24,877 nucleotides of DNA from Paenalcaligenes sp035302345 (lineage in GTDB: Bacteria > Pseudomonadota > Gammaproteobacteria > Burkholderiales > Burkholderiaceae_B), in contig DATGSS010000040.1 of NCBI GenBank assembly GCA_035302345.1, forward strand, positions 1 through 24,877. The letters run 5' to 3'. This document shows positions 1 through 7,360 of this stretch, piece by piece. The translations under genes were made by a program, and so were the position numbers. The notes below the pieces were generated by a model. The model was not told the origin of the DNA. It made no database searches and saw only the letters and a program-made list of their open reading frames with translations. The stretch's first letter is position 1. Every line of letters begins with the position of its first letter.

Positions 1-1104
1 AAACTCGGAACGTGTTTGTAGCTGCTGGCCCGAGATATTAAAGCCATGCTCGGCCAAAACATTGCTAAGCCCGGCCATAGTACCTGGTACGTTTTTATGC
101 ACATGAATGATGCGCTGAGCGCCGGTGCTAGGCAAATAAGAAATTTCTGGGAAATTAACCGCACTCTTGGTGGCACCATGCTGCAAATAAGAAACGATCT
201 TTTCAGCGACCTCGCGACCAATATTCTCTTGGGATTCTTGGGTGCTGCCCCCAATATGCGGTGTCAGAATAACGTTGCTCTTGCCTTTGAGTGGGCTATC
301 AAGGGGCTCTTCGACACTCTTGGGCTCAACCGGGAATACATCTAGTGCTGCCCCTGAAATATGGTCACTCTCGAGTGCGGCATTGAGTGCTTCTATATCC
401 ACAACCGTACCGCGTGAGGCATTGATGACAATGGCACCTTTTTTCATTTGACCCAGCGTACGCTCATTAATGATGTTTTCTGTTTCGGCGCCACCAGGTA
501 CATGTAGTGTCACCACATCAGAGTCAGCCAACAGCTGGGCTAACGAGGCGCAGGATTTGGCATTCCCCAAGGGAAGCTTGGCCTCGACATCATAGAAACT
601 GACGCTCATCCCCATGGACTCAGCCAGTGTTCCTACCTGCGAACCAATATTTCCATACCCAATAATCCCTAAGGTCTTGCCACGGGCCTCGAATGCACCC
701 TGAGCGGTTTTATCCCAAAACCCGGCATGCACCCGTGTGTTTTTCTCGGGGATGCGGCGCAACAAGAGAATGGCCTCGGCGATCACAAGTTCGGCCACAG
801 AGCGCGTATTGGAAAAGGGTGCGTTAAAAACGGGCAACCCTTTTTGCATGGCATAATCCAGATCAACCTGATTTGTGCCAATACAAAAGCAACCCACTAC
901 GCGGGCAGCTTTGGCGTGCTCTAAAACTTTTTCCTCGAGTTGGGTGCGGGATCGGATCCCGATGACAGTAGCATCCTGAACTTCGTTAAGCAGTTCCTCA
1001 CCGACCAAAGCCGAGGGAAAAGTTTTGATGTTAGTGAACCCTGCCGAGTGAAAAACCTCGCTCGCGCTAGGGTGAATATTTTCGAAAAGTACAATCTTTG
1101 TCAT
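1..1104 (-). CDS. serA: D-3-phosphoglycerate dehydrogenase (3' end cut by window)
   Basis: Oxidises 3-phosphoglycerate to 3-phosphohydroxypyruvate with NAD+, the first step of cytosolic L-serine synthesis. I translated the minus strand from ATG at 1104; 368 codons stay open to the window edge, so roughly the last 30-45 residues are missing. The Rossmann motif GYGNIG is at residues 149-154. The catalytic triad of the D-2-hydroxyacid dehydrogenase family is intact: Arg231 (in NASRGT), Glu260 (in FPVEP) and His283 (in PHIGGST), matching E. coli R240/E269/H292 with a constant offset. The C-terminal ACT domain starts near 330 and keeps His336, Asn338 and Asn356, equivalents of the E. coli serine-binding residues, so feedback inhibition by serine is expected. 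Upstream lies a terminator-like hairpin and, beyond it, a good sigma70 promoter. Confidence 0.95.
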   Translation of the reverse strand, partial: MTKIVLFENIHPSASEVFHSAGFTNIKTFPSALVGEELLNEVQDATVIGIRSRTQLEEKVLEHAKAARVVGCFCIGTNQVDLDYAMQKGLPVFNAPFSNTRSVAELVIAEAILLLRRIPEKNTRVHAGFWDKTAQGAFEARGKTLGIIGYGNIGSQVGTLAESMGMSVSFYDVEAKLPLGNAKSCASLAQLLADSDVVTLHVPGGAETENIINERTLGQMKKGAIVINASRGTVVDIEALNAALESDHISGAALDVFPVEPKSVEEPLDSPLKGKSNVILTPHIGGSTQESQENIGREVAEKIVSYLQHGATKSAVNFPEISYLPSTGAQRIIHVHKNVPGTMAGLSNVLAEHGFNISGQQLQTRSEF

Positions 1105-1132
1105 GCGCGGCCTACCTTAAATCGCAGTAACC

Positions 1133-1165
1133 TAATAAAAAGCCCAAGTCCAGCACTTGGGCTTT
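1133..1165 (-). terminator. Intrinsic terminator between the AhpD-like gene and serA
   Basis: An 11-bp perfect stem (arms 1139-1149 and 1155-1165, 5-base loop) is followed on the minus strand by TTTTTATTA. It is well placed to end the AhpD-like transcript, whose stop is at 1213. It also lies only about 35 bases before the serA ATG, and downstream of a candidate serA promoter, so it would be part of the serA leader RNA. Confidence 0.8.
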
Positions 1166-1176
1166 GTTGTGTTCAA

Positions 1177-1204
1177 ATTATATCGCCAATTATTTGAGAA
1201 TCAA
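1177..1204 (-). promoter_or_regulatory. Candidate sigma70 promoter for serA
   Basis: On the minus strand TTGATT (1199-1204), a 16-base spacer, then a perfect TATAAT (1177-1182). It lies in the gap after the stop of the AhpD-like gene. A start about 7 bases downstream, near 1170, would put the terminator-like hairpin (1139-1165) at the extreme 5' end of the serA mRNA. Recognised by eye only. Confidence 0.55.
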
Positions 1205-1212
1205 ATGATTAC

Positions 1213-1569
1213 CTACTCTTTGGCCGCAGCAGTGAAATCATCAAAAGCTTGCAAAGCATGGGTGGAATACATCAAGGACGGGCCGCCCCCCATATACACA
1301 GCAGTGGCTAAGACCTCTTCTAGCTCGTCACGCGTCATACCCATTTTGACCAATGACTGCACATGCACACCAATACAATCATCGCAGCGGATAGCAACGG
1401 CAATTCCCAAGGCCATCATCTCTTTGGTTTTTTTATCTAATACACCGTCAGCAGACGCTACCTGCGCTAACTGATTAAAGGCATCCATGACCTTGGGTTG
1501 GCCTTGTTTAAAGTTACGGAGCTGTCTGAAAACATTTTGATTTAAATCTTTGAAATATCCAGGTTGCAT
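1213..1569 (-). CDS. AhpD-like / carboxymuconolactone decarboxylase family protein
   Basis: A 118-residue single-domain protein of the AhpD-like superfamily. The family signature Glu...CxxCxxxH is visible: Glu50, Cys62, Cys65 and His69. In AhpD this Cys pair is a peroxidatic/disulfide-reductase centre, while true 4-carboxymuconolactone decarboxylases lack it. A thiol redox role (peroxide or alkylhydroperoxide defence) is therefore more likely than aromatic catabolism, and no catabolic neighbours are present. The start ATG at 1569 has a good ribosome site, AAGGA 7 bases upstream. The gene stands alone between the ychF terminator and its own terminator, with its own promoter overlapped by an inverted repeat. 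The substrate cannot be assigned from sequence. Confidence 0.85.
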   Translation of the reverse strand: MQPGYFKDLNQNVFRQLRNFKQGQPKVMDAFNQLAQVASADGVLDKKTKEMMALGIAVAIRCDDCIGVHVQSLVKMGMTRDELEEVLATAVYMGGGPSLMYSTHALQAFDDFTAAAKE

Positions 1570-1615
1570 AATTTTTCCTTAGTTTGGTCACATGCAGCGT
1601 GCTCGCCACCATCAC

Positions 1616-1643
1616 ACTCATTATACACAAAAGAATAATGAGT
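1616..1643 (-). promoter_or_regulatory. Promoter -10 overlapped by a 9-bp inverted repeat (possible operator)
   Basis: ACTCATTAT (1616-1624) and ATAATGAGT (1635-1643) form a perfect inverted repeat with a 10-base spacer. One arm overlaps a perfect minus-strand TATAAT (1620-1625), about 50 bases before the AhpD-like ATG. The -35 is poor: TTGCAT at 1646-1651 leaves a 20-base spacer. The geometry fits a dimeric repressor site. It is not followed by a T-run in either direction, so it is not a terminator. Confidence 0.5.
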
Positions 1644-1649
1644 TGATGC

Positions 1650-1680
1650 AAAAAAGCCCGGGCAATCACCTGCCCAGGCT
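1650..1680 (-). terminator. Intrinsic terminator after ychF
   Basis: The minus strand reads a 10-bp stem with one mismatch (arms 1655-1664 and 1671-1680, 6-base loop) followed by six T residues (1650-1655), about 50 bases after the ychF stop. It closes the long housekeeping series. Confidence 0.88.
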
Positions 1681-1730
1681 GTGCGATGACTAGTTTAGAG
1701 CTAGCTGTACTGCTGATGCGTACTGGTTAA

Positions 1731-2822
1731 TTAGACGTTAAACAGGAAATTAAGCACGTCACCGTCTTGTACGATGTAGTCTTTACCTTCGGCACGCATT
1801 TTGCCGGCCTCTCGTGCCCCCTGCTCGCCCCCGTGCTGAATGAAGTCTTCATAAGCAATCGTCTGTGCGCGAATAAAACCACGCTCGAAATCAGTATGAA
1901 TGACACCAGCCGCCTGTGGTGCATTAGCCCCCACAGGGACTGTCCAGGCACGTACCTCTTTGACTCCAGCAGTAAAGTAAGTCTGCAGCCCGAGCAATTC
2001 GTAGGCAGCGCGAATCACACGGTTTAAGCCAGGCTCATCCATACCCATATCTTGGAGGAAAATCTCTTTGTCCTCATCATCCAGCTGAGATATTTCTGCT
2101 TCGACCGATGCACAGATGGCTACAACAGGAGCATTTTCCTGTTCTGCGTATTCTTGTACACGGGTTAAATAAGGATTGTCTTTAAATCCATCTTCATTAA
2201 CGTTGGCCACGTACATCACGGGCTTGGCAGTGATAAAGCAGTACTGACGAATGGCTTCTTGTTCACTTTGCTCTAAGGCCAGAGCACGAATGGGGCGGCC
2301 CTCTCCTAGAGTGGCCACAATGCGCTCTAAAATCTGCACCATGCGCATGGCATCTTTGTCCCCTGAGCGCGCGGTGCGTTGATTACGCTCTAAAGCACGG
2401 TCAGCCGTTGCTAAATCTGCCAAGGCCAACTCAGTGTTAATCACCTCGATATCAGCAATGGGATCAACCTGCCCAGATACGTGCACGATATTCGGGTCTT
2501 CAAAGCAGCGCACCACATGGACAATGGCATCGGTTTCGCGGATATTGGCTAAAAACTGATTCCCCAAACCCTCACCCTCGGAGGCCCCAGCGACTAAACC
2601 CGCGATATCAACGAACTCGACCACAGCAGGCAAGGTGCGCTCGGGCTGGACGATTTTAGCCAAGCTAGGCAGCCGTGGGTCGGGTACCTCGACAATGCCC
2701 ACATTGGGTTCAATGGTACAAAAGGGATAGTTTTCTGCCTCGATTCCGGCTTGGGTCAAGGCATTAAAAAGAGTTGATTTTCCAACGTTGGGCAGCCCAA
2801 CGATGCCACATTGAAGAGACAT
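1731..2822 (-). CDS. ychF: Redox-regulated ATPase/GTPase YchF (OLA1 family)
   Basis: An Obg-family P-loop NTPase that binds ATP better than GTP and associates with ribosomes; implicated in stress responses and translation. 363 residues, the normal length. Walker A/G1 is GLPNVGKST at 9-17, G3 is DIAGL at 72-76, and the G4 position reads NVNE (207-210) in place of the NKxD of true GTPases, the change that defines the YchF subfamily. The C-terminal third is the TGS domain. ATG at 2822 has the ribosome site AGGAA. It starts 30 bases after the CPBP gene ends, so co-transcription with pth and the protease is likely. It ends at a clear terminator. Confidence 0.97.
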   Translation of the reverse strand: MSLQCGIVGLPNVGKSTLFNALTQAGIEAENYPFCTIEPNVGIVEVPDPRLPSLAKIVQPERTLPAVVEFVDIAGLVAGASEGEGLGNQFLANIRETDAIVHVVRCFEDPNIVHVSGQVDPIADIEVINTELALADLATADRALERNQRTARSGDKDAMRMVQILERIVATLGEGRPIRALALEQSEQEAIRQYCFITAKPVMYVANVNEDGFKDNPYLTRVQEYAEQENAPVVAICASVEAEISQLDDEDKEIFLQDMGMDEPGLNRVIRAAYELLGLQTYFTAGVKEVRAWTVPVGANAPQAAGVIHTDFERGFIRAQTIAYEDFIQHGGEQGAREAGKMRAEGKDYIVQDGDVLNFLFNV

Positions 2823-2852
2823 GGTGTTCCTGAATACAAAAATTGACTAAAA

Positions 2853-3668
2853 CTATAACAAGCTAAGAATAATAAAGATGATTAGCAAAGGGCCGCTATT
2901 AAAAAGCGCGTGCAATAAAATGCTAGCTCCAATGCCATGGCGCACTCTTAACCAGCCTAAAACCAGCCCCGTAAAACACTGGGGGACCACCAGAAAAGGC
3001 CATATAAAATAAGGGACTTGGTGCAATTTGAAATTATATAGATGCATGGCGGCAAATAAGACCGTACTGCCCCAAAACAACCAACCAAAATAGTGACTGT
3101 ATCCTTTGCGCCACGACCATGGCCAAGCCGCACCCAATAGTATTTTGCGCAATGCACCTGCCGAACGACTGTGCCACAACAAAGGGCGCCCGCGCGCAGC
3201 TGGACCTAATGTCATGAATAAGAAGGCTAATAACAGCAGTACCTGTGCATACCAAACCGGCCCAACCAACACACAAATCACCGCAATAGGCCAAAGCCAT
3301 AACAACTGAGCAGGACGCCGTAACCCATAACGGAAGACTAACTCTTCTGCGATAGGCGCCCAAATAATGGCATGTAACCAGGGTATTTTGTGTATGTCCA
3401 GACGGTGTTCGGCCCCCCCGGCACCTGCAGCAGCGGCTGCCAAGGGACCAAAAATCACCATATTGAATAACCACAAGCAAACTGCCCACTGGAATAAACG
3501 CTCTATCCGCGTCCCAGCAGTCCAGTCAACCCACCAGCCTCGGCCTAATCTCGGGCCAGGCAACCGAGGACCTAATTTTGGTCGCCAAATAAAGCGCCAG
3601 AAATCTCGGAGCTCGTCACGAAACCGCAGATGATGAACAGGCTGTTGTGAGGGCACACCAGAACTCAT
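2853..3668 (-). CDS. CPBP-family intramembrane metalloprotease
   Basis: A 271-residue hydrophobic protein with several membrane segments (about 60-80, 120-155, 195-212, 222-242, 248-270). It carries the three CPBP (Abi/Rce1-like) motifs: EExxxR at 108-113, FxxxH at 205-209 and HxxxN at 253-257, which form the metal-dependent active site in Rce1-type proteases. Bacterial members include proteases for prenylated or membrane substrates and bacteriocin-immunity proteins; the substrate here is unknown. Its ATG overlaps the pth stop in an ATGA arrangement, so translation is probably coupled to pth. The first 45 residues are polar and Arg/Pro-rich, likely cytoplasmic. Confidence 0.85.
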   Translation of the reverse strand: MSSGVPSQQPVHHLRFRDELRDFWRFIWRPKLGPRLPGPRLGRGWWVDWTAGTRIERLFQWAVCLWLFNMVIFGPLAAAAAGAGGAEHRLDIHKIPWLHAIIWAPIAEELVFRYGLRRPAQLLWLWPIAVICVLVGPVWYAQVLLLLAFLFMTLGPAARGRPLLWHSRSAGALRKILLGAAWPWSWRKGYSHYFGWLFWGSTVLFAAMHLYNFKLHQVPYFIWPFLVVPQCFTGLVLGWLRVRHGIGASILLHALFNSGPLLIIFIILSLL

Positions 3669-4267
3669 CTATGAGCTCCATTTAGGTACTGTGCCACAGC
3701 ATCCATATCACCTTTTAGCAGGTTAGGAAGCTCGCGCTGACAGCGCTCGAGAGCTAATTCGATCTCGGGCCAATCGCCACTGCGCGGATTACTGAGTACA
3801 TATGCTGCAACGGCTTGTTGAGAACCTATATCACGAGGATGTCCGACGCCAACACGCAATCGCCAAAAATCTGGCGTGTCCAAAGCCTTTTGAATATCGC
3901 GTAAGCCGTTGTGCCCAGCATGACCGCCCCCAAATTTTATTTTGGCGGCACCCGGCGGCAGATCCAGCTCGTCATGGAGGACCAAAACCTCTTGGGGCTC
4001 GATTTTATAAAAGCGACACAAAGCAGCAACGGCTTGGCCAGAGCGGTTCATAAATGTGGTTGGCTTGGCAATTAACACCGTTTGCCCTTCAAAATGAGCC
4101 TTGGCCACCCATGAAAATAGTTTTTTTTCTTCGCTGAAATTGGCTTGGAGTGCATCAGCAAAATGAGCAGCCAGCCAATACCCGGCATTATGACGTGTTA
4201 ATTCATACTGTGCGCCTGGATTGCCCAGCCCTACCACACAACGTATTGCTTTCGATGCTTTTGACAT
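3665..4267 (-). CDS. pth: Peptidyl-tRNA hydrolase
   Basis: Cleaves peptidyl-tRNAs released by stalled ribosomes, recycling tRNA; an essential cytosolic enzyme. 200 residues, normal length. The catalytic set matches E. coli with a constant +6 offset: Asn16 (in GLGNPG), His26 (in TRHNAGYW), Asn74 (in TTFMNRSG) and Asp99 (in LHDELDLP). ATG at 4267 is preceded by GGGTGG. Only 9 bases separate the start codon from the T-run of a terminator behind rplY, so expression needs readthrough or a promoter upstream of that hairpin. rplY-pth is a conserved pair. Confidence 0.97.
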   Translation of the reverse strand: MSKASKAIRCVVGLGNPGAQYELTRHNAGYWLAAHFADALQANFSEEKKLFSWVAKAHFEGQTVLIAKPTTFMNRSGQAVAALCRFYKIEPQEVLVLHDELDLPPGAAKIKFGGGHAGHNGLRDIQKALDTPDFWRLRVGVGHPRDIGSQQAVAAYVLSNPRSGDWPEIELALERCQRELPNLLKGDMDAVAQYLNGAHR

Positions 4268-4276
4268 AAGCCACCC

Positions 4277-4313
4277 AAAAATAAACCCCTGTCAGCGCTG
4301 CCAACAGGGGTTT
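4277..4313 (-). terminator. Intrinsic terminator/attenuator between rplY and pth
   Basis: A perfect 10-bp stem (arms 4283-4292 and 4304-4313, 11-base loop) followed on the minus strand by ATTTTT (4277-4282). It lies about 90 bases after the rplY stop and almost directly before the pth ATG at 4267. A weak promoter-like pair, TTGTTT (4352-4357) and TATTAT (4331-4336), lies upstream of it in the same gap. Confidence 0.75.
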
Positions 4314-4405
4314 GAATCATTAACGAAACGATAATAGATCGTCGAGTAAAAAAACAAAACGAAACCATACGCACAATGATGCGCTGGCCAACGCCTAGTT
4401 TGTAA

Positions 4406-5059
4406 TTACTCTTCTTCCTGCTCCTCGTCACCCTCTTCGTCGGCATCTACCAACTCGGGTTCGTCGACAAGCTCATCGTCCTCTTCCTCGATCTCTTCGC
4501 GAGCAGTCAAGGCTGTAACGAGTGTGGGATTAGGATCGGTGCTGGCGCCAGCATAGGTAACCCCTTGGGGTAATTGGATATCCTCGAGGGTAATTGTACC
4601 GTTTTCGTCGAGATCAATGAGGTCGACATCAATGGATGCAGGCAAATCACCAGGCAAACATATGATTTCGAGGTCATTGAGCAAATGACTGATGACCTGG
4701 TTATGCAAGCGTACAGCAGGACTCTCGTCACCGTTCATGAAATTCAGAGGTACGCGGGTTGTGATTTCGACATCATCACGTACGCGCTGAAAGTCAACGT
4801 GTACGACCTCGGGCTTATAGGGGTGCCACTGTACCGAGCGGAGCAAAACGTTGACGCTTTTGCCATCGAGCTCCATTTTGAGAATAGAAGCGTAAAACTC
4901 GTCACGTCTGAGGTCGTGGAAAATCTGGTTGTGGTCCAGAGCGATGGATTGAGCGTCGGCACCACCGCCATACAGAATTGCTGGGACCTGACCCGCGCGA
5001 CGCAGGCGGCGGCTCGCACCAGAACCCTGATCGTTGCGCGCAAAAGCTTTGAATTTCAT
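4406..5059 (-). CDS. rplY: 50S ribosomal protein L25 / general stress protein Ctc (TL5 type)
   Basis: Binds 5S rRNA in the large ribosomal subunit. This is the long two-domain TL5/Ctc form: an L25 domain at about 1-95 (starting MKFKAFARNDQGSG), a C-terminal beta domain at about 100-185, then a tail. The last 30 or so residues (from about 187) are almost all Glu and Asp, an acidic tail found in many betaproteobacterial L25 proteins. ATG at 5059 has GGAG about 10 bases upstream. It follows prs by about 100 bases and is followed by a terminator before pth. Confidence 0.96.
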   Translation of the reverse strand: MKFKAFARNDQGSGASRRLRRAGQVPAILYGGGADAQSIALDHNQIFHDLRRDEFYASILKMELDGKSVNVLLRSVQWHPYKPEVVHVDFQRVRDDVEITTRVPLNFMNGDESPAVRLHNQVISHLLNDLEIICLPGDLPASIDVDLIDLDENGTITLEDIQLPQGVTYAGASTDPNPTLVTALTAREEIEEEDDELVDEPELVDADEEGDEEQEEE

Positions 5060-5115
5060 GATAGTAACTCCAATTAAAATGGTGTCATTAACACCCTAGC
5101 GGAATCCCGCACATA

Positions 5116-5147
5116 AGCACGCATTGCCGCGACCAGCGCAGCGTGCT
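5116..5147 (-). other. Possible stem-loop between prs and rplY
   Basis: AGCACGC (5116-5122) and GCGTGCT (5141-5147) are perfect complements with an 18-base spacer. There is no T-run on either side, so a terminator is unlikely. It could be an mRNA structure in the rplY leader or chance. Confidence 0.3.
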
Positions 5148-5156
5148 ACCAAAAAC

Positions 5157-6107
5157 TTAGTCTATAAATAATGAGCTGACCGATTCTGCGTTAGAGATAC
5201 GCAGGATGGTCTCGCCCAATAAAGCCGCACACGAGAGCTGCCGTATTTTAGGGCTAGCCTGGGCCTCGGGCGATAAAGGAATCGTGTCAGTCACGACGAG
5301 CTCTGTCAACTCGGAATTAGTGATGCGTTCGACAGCCTCGCCAGAGAGAACGGGGTGTGTGCAATAAGCATAAACAGCAGCGGCACCCCGCTCTTTCAGG
5401 GCCTCTGCAGCCTTGCACAATGTACCTGCTGTATCTACCAGATCGTCCATCAAGATACAGGTGCGACCATTGACGTCGCCAATCACGTTCATCACCTCGG
5501 AAACATTGGCACGCGGGCGACGCTTGTCAATAATGGCCAAGTCGGCCTCGAGCTGCTTTGCTAAGGCCCGAGCCCGCACCACACCACCAATATCTGGGGA
5601 AACCACCACCATGTTGCTGTGATTACTAAGCCAGATATCGCCCAATAAAATAGGTGTGGCGTAAATATTATCGACTGGGATATCAAAAAAGCCCTGGATT
5701 TGGTCTGCGTGTAAATCCATCGTCATGACACGATCAACACCGACCACCTGCAGCATGTTGGCGACGACCTTGGCGGTAATCGCTACCCGCACTGAACGGG
5801 GACGTCGATCTTGTCGCGCGTAACCGAAATAAGGAATGGCAGCTGTAATGCGTCCAGCGGATGCGCGACGTAACGCATCAACCATGACCATAATCTCCAT
5901 GAGATTATCGTTCGTAGGTGCACAAGTCGGCTGTAGGACGAAGATGTCCCGACCACGGACATTTTCATTAATCTCGACCATGACCTCTCCGTCAGAGAAG
6001 CGGCCTACGGTCATTTTGCCCAGTGACATATCAAGATGATTTGCCACATCAACAGCCAACCGCGGATTCGCGGTGCCTGTAAAAATCATGAAACGTTCAT
6101 GTGCCAT
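5157..6107 (-). CDS. prs: Ribose-phosphate pyrophosphokinase (PRPP synthase)
   Basis: Makes PRPP from ribose 5-phosphate and ATP, feeding purine, pyrimidine, NAD, histidine and tryptophan synthesis. 316 residues, the class I length. The PRPP synthase signature DLHADQIQGFFD starts at residue 131, and the PRPP-binding loop DDLVDTAGT is at 221-229. The N-terminus FMIFTGTANPRLA is typical of betaproteobacteria and supports ATG 6107, although the upstream ribosome site is weak. It lies behind the tRNA-Gln gene with a long terminator-like hairpin between them, ending only 33 bases before the start. Confidence 0.97.
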   Translation of the reverse strand: MAHERFMIFTGTANPRLAVDVANHLDMSLGKMTVGRFSDGEVMVEINENVRGRDIFVLQPTCAPTNDNLMEIMVMVDALRRASAGRITAAIPYFGYARQDRRPRSVRVAITAKVVANMLQVVGVDRVMTMDLHADQIQGFFDIPVDNIYATPILLGDIWLSNHSNMVVVSPDIGGVVRARALAKQLEADLAIIDKRRPRANVSEVMNVIGDVNGRTCILMDDLVDTAGTLCKAAEALKERGAAAVYAYCTHPVLSGEAVERITNSELTELVVTDTIPLSPEAQASPKIRQLSCAALLGETILRISNAESVSSLFID

Positions 6108-6139
6108 GGTAATACGGGACGACGAGGACAGAAGGTATG

Positions 6140-6194
6140 AAAAAATAAAGCCGTTGACCGCTTCCCTGCAGGAATACAGCTCAACAGCTTTATT
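6140..6194 (-). terminator. Terminator-like hairpin between tRNA-Gln and prs
   Basis: The minus strand folds into a 14-bp stem with one mismatch (arms 6144-6157 and 6181-6194) capped by a 23-base loop that itself contains TTCC/GGAA. The stem is followed by six T residues (6140-6145). It probably ends the ispE-tRNA transcript. Because it sits 33 bases before the prs ATG it may also act in the prs leader. Confidence 0.7.
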
Positions 6195-6224
6195 ACTGTA
6201 CAGGCCTGAGGCCTACATAGTGTT

Positions 6225-6301
6225 TGGCTGGGGATGAAGGATTCGAACCTTCGCATGCCGGAATCAAAACCCGGTGCCTTAACCAACTTGGCTAATCCCC
6301 A
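6225..6301 (-). tRNA. tRNA-Gln (anticodon UUG)
   Basis: The minus strand folds as a full cloverleaf. It starts U1 followed by GGGGA as in E. coli tRNA-Gln, has anticodon loop TTTTGAT (anticodon TTG), T-arm GAAGG-TTCGAAT-CCTTC, discriminator G73, and an encoded CCA (6225-6227). It begins 14 bases after the ispE stop, so it is probably co-transcribed with ispE and released by processing. This ispE-tRNA-Gln-prs order is common in Burkholderiales. Confidence 0.96.
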
Positions 6302-6315
6302 TGTGTACTCTAATT

Positions 6316-7320
6316 TTAACTCAACCAGGAATAAAGTGGGTGAGCATTCAAGCAATGACAAAGTGTCGACTGCACATCCAGGTTATCCCTAATTTTCGTA
6401 TCGAACTGTATTTTAGCGCGAAACAGTTCTAAATGTCTATTGGCTAAAGGGGCTGTTGCATATAAGGCAAAAGCACTTGAACCAGAACCCGAAACACTAG
6501 CATGTACCCCTAGGCTCTGCAAGTCATCCAGCAGCAACTGTAACTGTGGATGTTGCTTTGCTGCAACTGGTTGTAGATCATTATGACCAAATAGATTGAC
6601 CTGACCATCGTAACCTACTACAGAATCCCTGATATCAAAATGTCCATAGGCCTTTTGCAAGGATTCGTGCCAGCCAATAAAGTCAAAAATAGTAACTCCT
6701 TTGGTGCTTCTCGTCAAGTCCGGATCGCTAAACACTTGCGCAGTTGCAACAGTTAAGTCGGGCAGCCATAACACCAAGGTGCCTTGCATCGGTGGAACGG
6801 CTTGTAACCGTTCGCCCAACCCTTCTGCAAATGCGGGTTGTCCAAAAATAAAAACAGGCACGTCAGCGCCTAGCTCTAATCCGATGGCCTGTAATTTTTG
6901 ACGTGATAGACCCAAGCCCCACAATTTATTTAAGGCGATTAAAGTCGTTGCAGCATTACTGGAACCACCCCCTAACCCACCCCCCATTGGGATATGTTTA
7001 TGGCACCAAATATCAACCCCATGATGGCTGTCCGCCTGTAAACGCCGAGCAGCGCGGTAAATTAGATTATCTGCAGTCTTTAAATTGGGATATTGAGGCA
7101 AATGCACATTGATTTGACCATCGTCACGGTACCGAAAACTGAGGTAATCACATAAATCAATAAACTGAAAAACTGTTTGCAGCCTGTGATAACCATCATC
7201 TTGCTGCCCCACCACATGCAAAAAAAGGTTGATTTTCGCAGGTGCCGGCAATAAGCAATAGCCAGCGTCCGCCTGTTCATGCAGGCGGCGCATCTCGGGG
7301 GGAATCGTCAAATCCATCAT
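6316..7320 (-). CDS. ispE: 4-diphosphocytidyl-2-C-methyl-D-erythritol kinase
   Basis: Phosphorylates CDP-methylerythritol with ATP in the MEP isoprenoid pathway. A GHMP kinase: PAPAKINLFL at 25-34 with the substrate Lys29, the ATP loop PMGGGLGGGSSNA at 111-123, catalytic Asp153 in GADVPVF, and the C-terminal glycine motif SGSGSS at 277-282. With 334 residues it is about 50 longer than the E. coli enzyme, mostly an N-terminal lead of about 22 residues and an insertion near 210-240. Two adjacent ATGs occur; the second (7317) has better spacing from AAGGGA, so the protein may start one residue later. It lies 40 bases after lolB. Confidence 0.96.
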   Translation of the reverse strand: MMDLTIPPEMRRLHEQADAGYCLLPAPAKINLFLHVVGQQDDGYHRLQTVFQFIDLCDYLSFRYRDDGQINVHLPQYPNLKTADNLIYRAARRLQADSHHGVDIWCHKHIPMGGGLGGGSSNAATTLIALNKLWGLGLSRQKLQAIGLELGADVPVFIFGQPAFAEGLGERLQAVPPMQGTLVLWLPDLTVATAQVFSDPDLTRSTKGVTIFDFIGWHESLQKAYGHFDIRDSVVGYDGQVNLFGHNDLQPVAAKQHPQLQLLLDDLQSLGVHASVSGSGSSAFALYATAPLANRHLELFRAKIQFDTKIRDNLDVQSTLCHCLNAHPLYSWLS

Positions 7321-7360
7321 ATCCCTTGGTTTATCAATAAATCAGTTACTGTCTTGTTGA

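Noticed and set aside
4574..5077. A 167-codon plus-strand open frame opposite rplY
   Set aside because: It mirrors the L25 coding sequence in the antisense frame; L25 is certain, and the frame has no motif or plausible start site.
5116..5147. Rho-independent terminator between prs and rplY
   Set aside because: The 7-bp arms are perfect but the spacer is 18 bases and no T-run follows in either direction; kept only as a possible stem-loop.
6086..6361. A 91-codon minus-strand frame running through the tRNA region
   Set aside because: Its middle (GLAKLVKAPGFDSG) is the well-known translation artefact of a tRNA-Gln gene; it also runs into the prs start.
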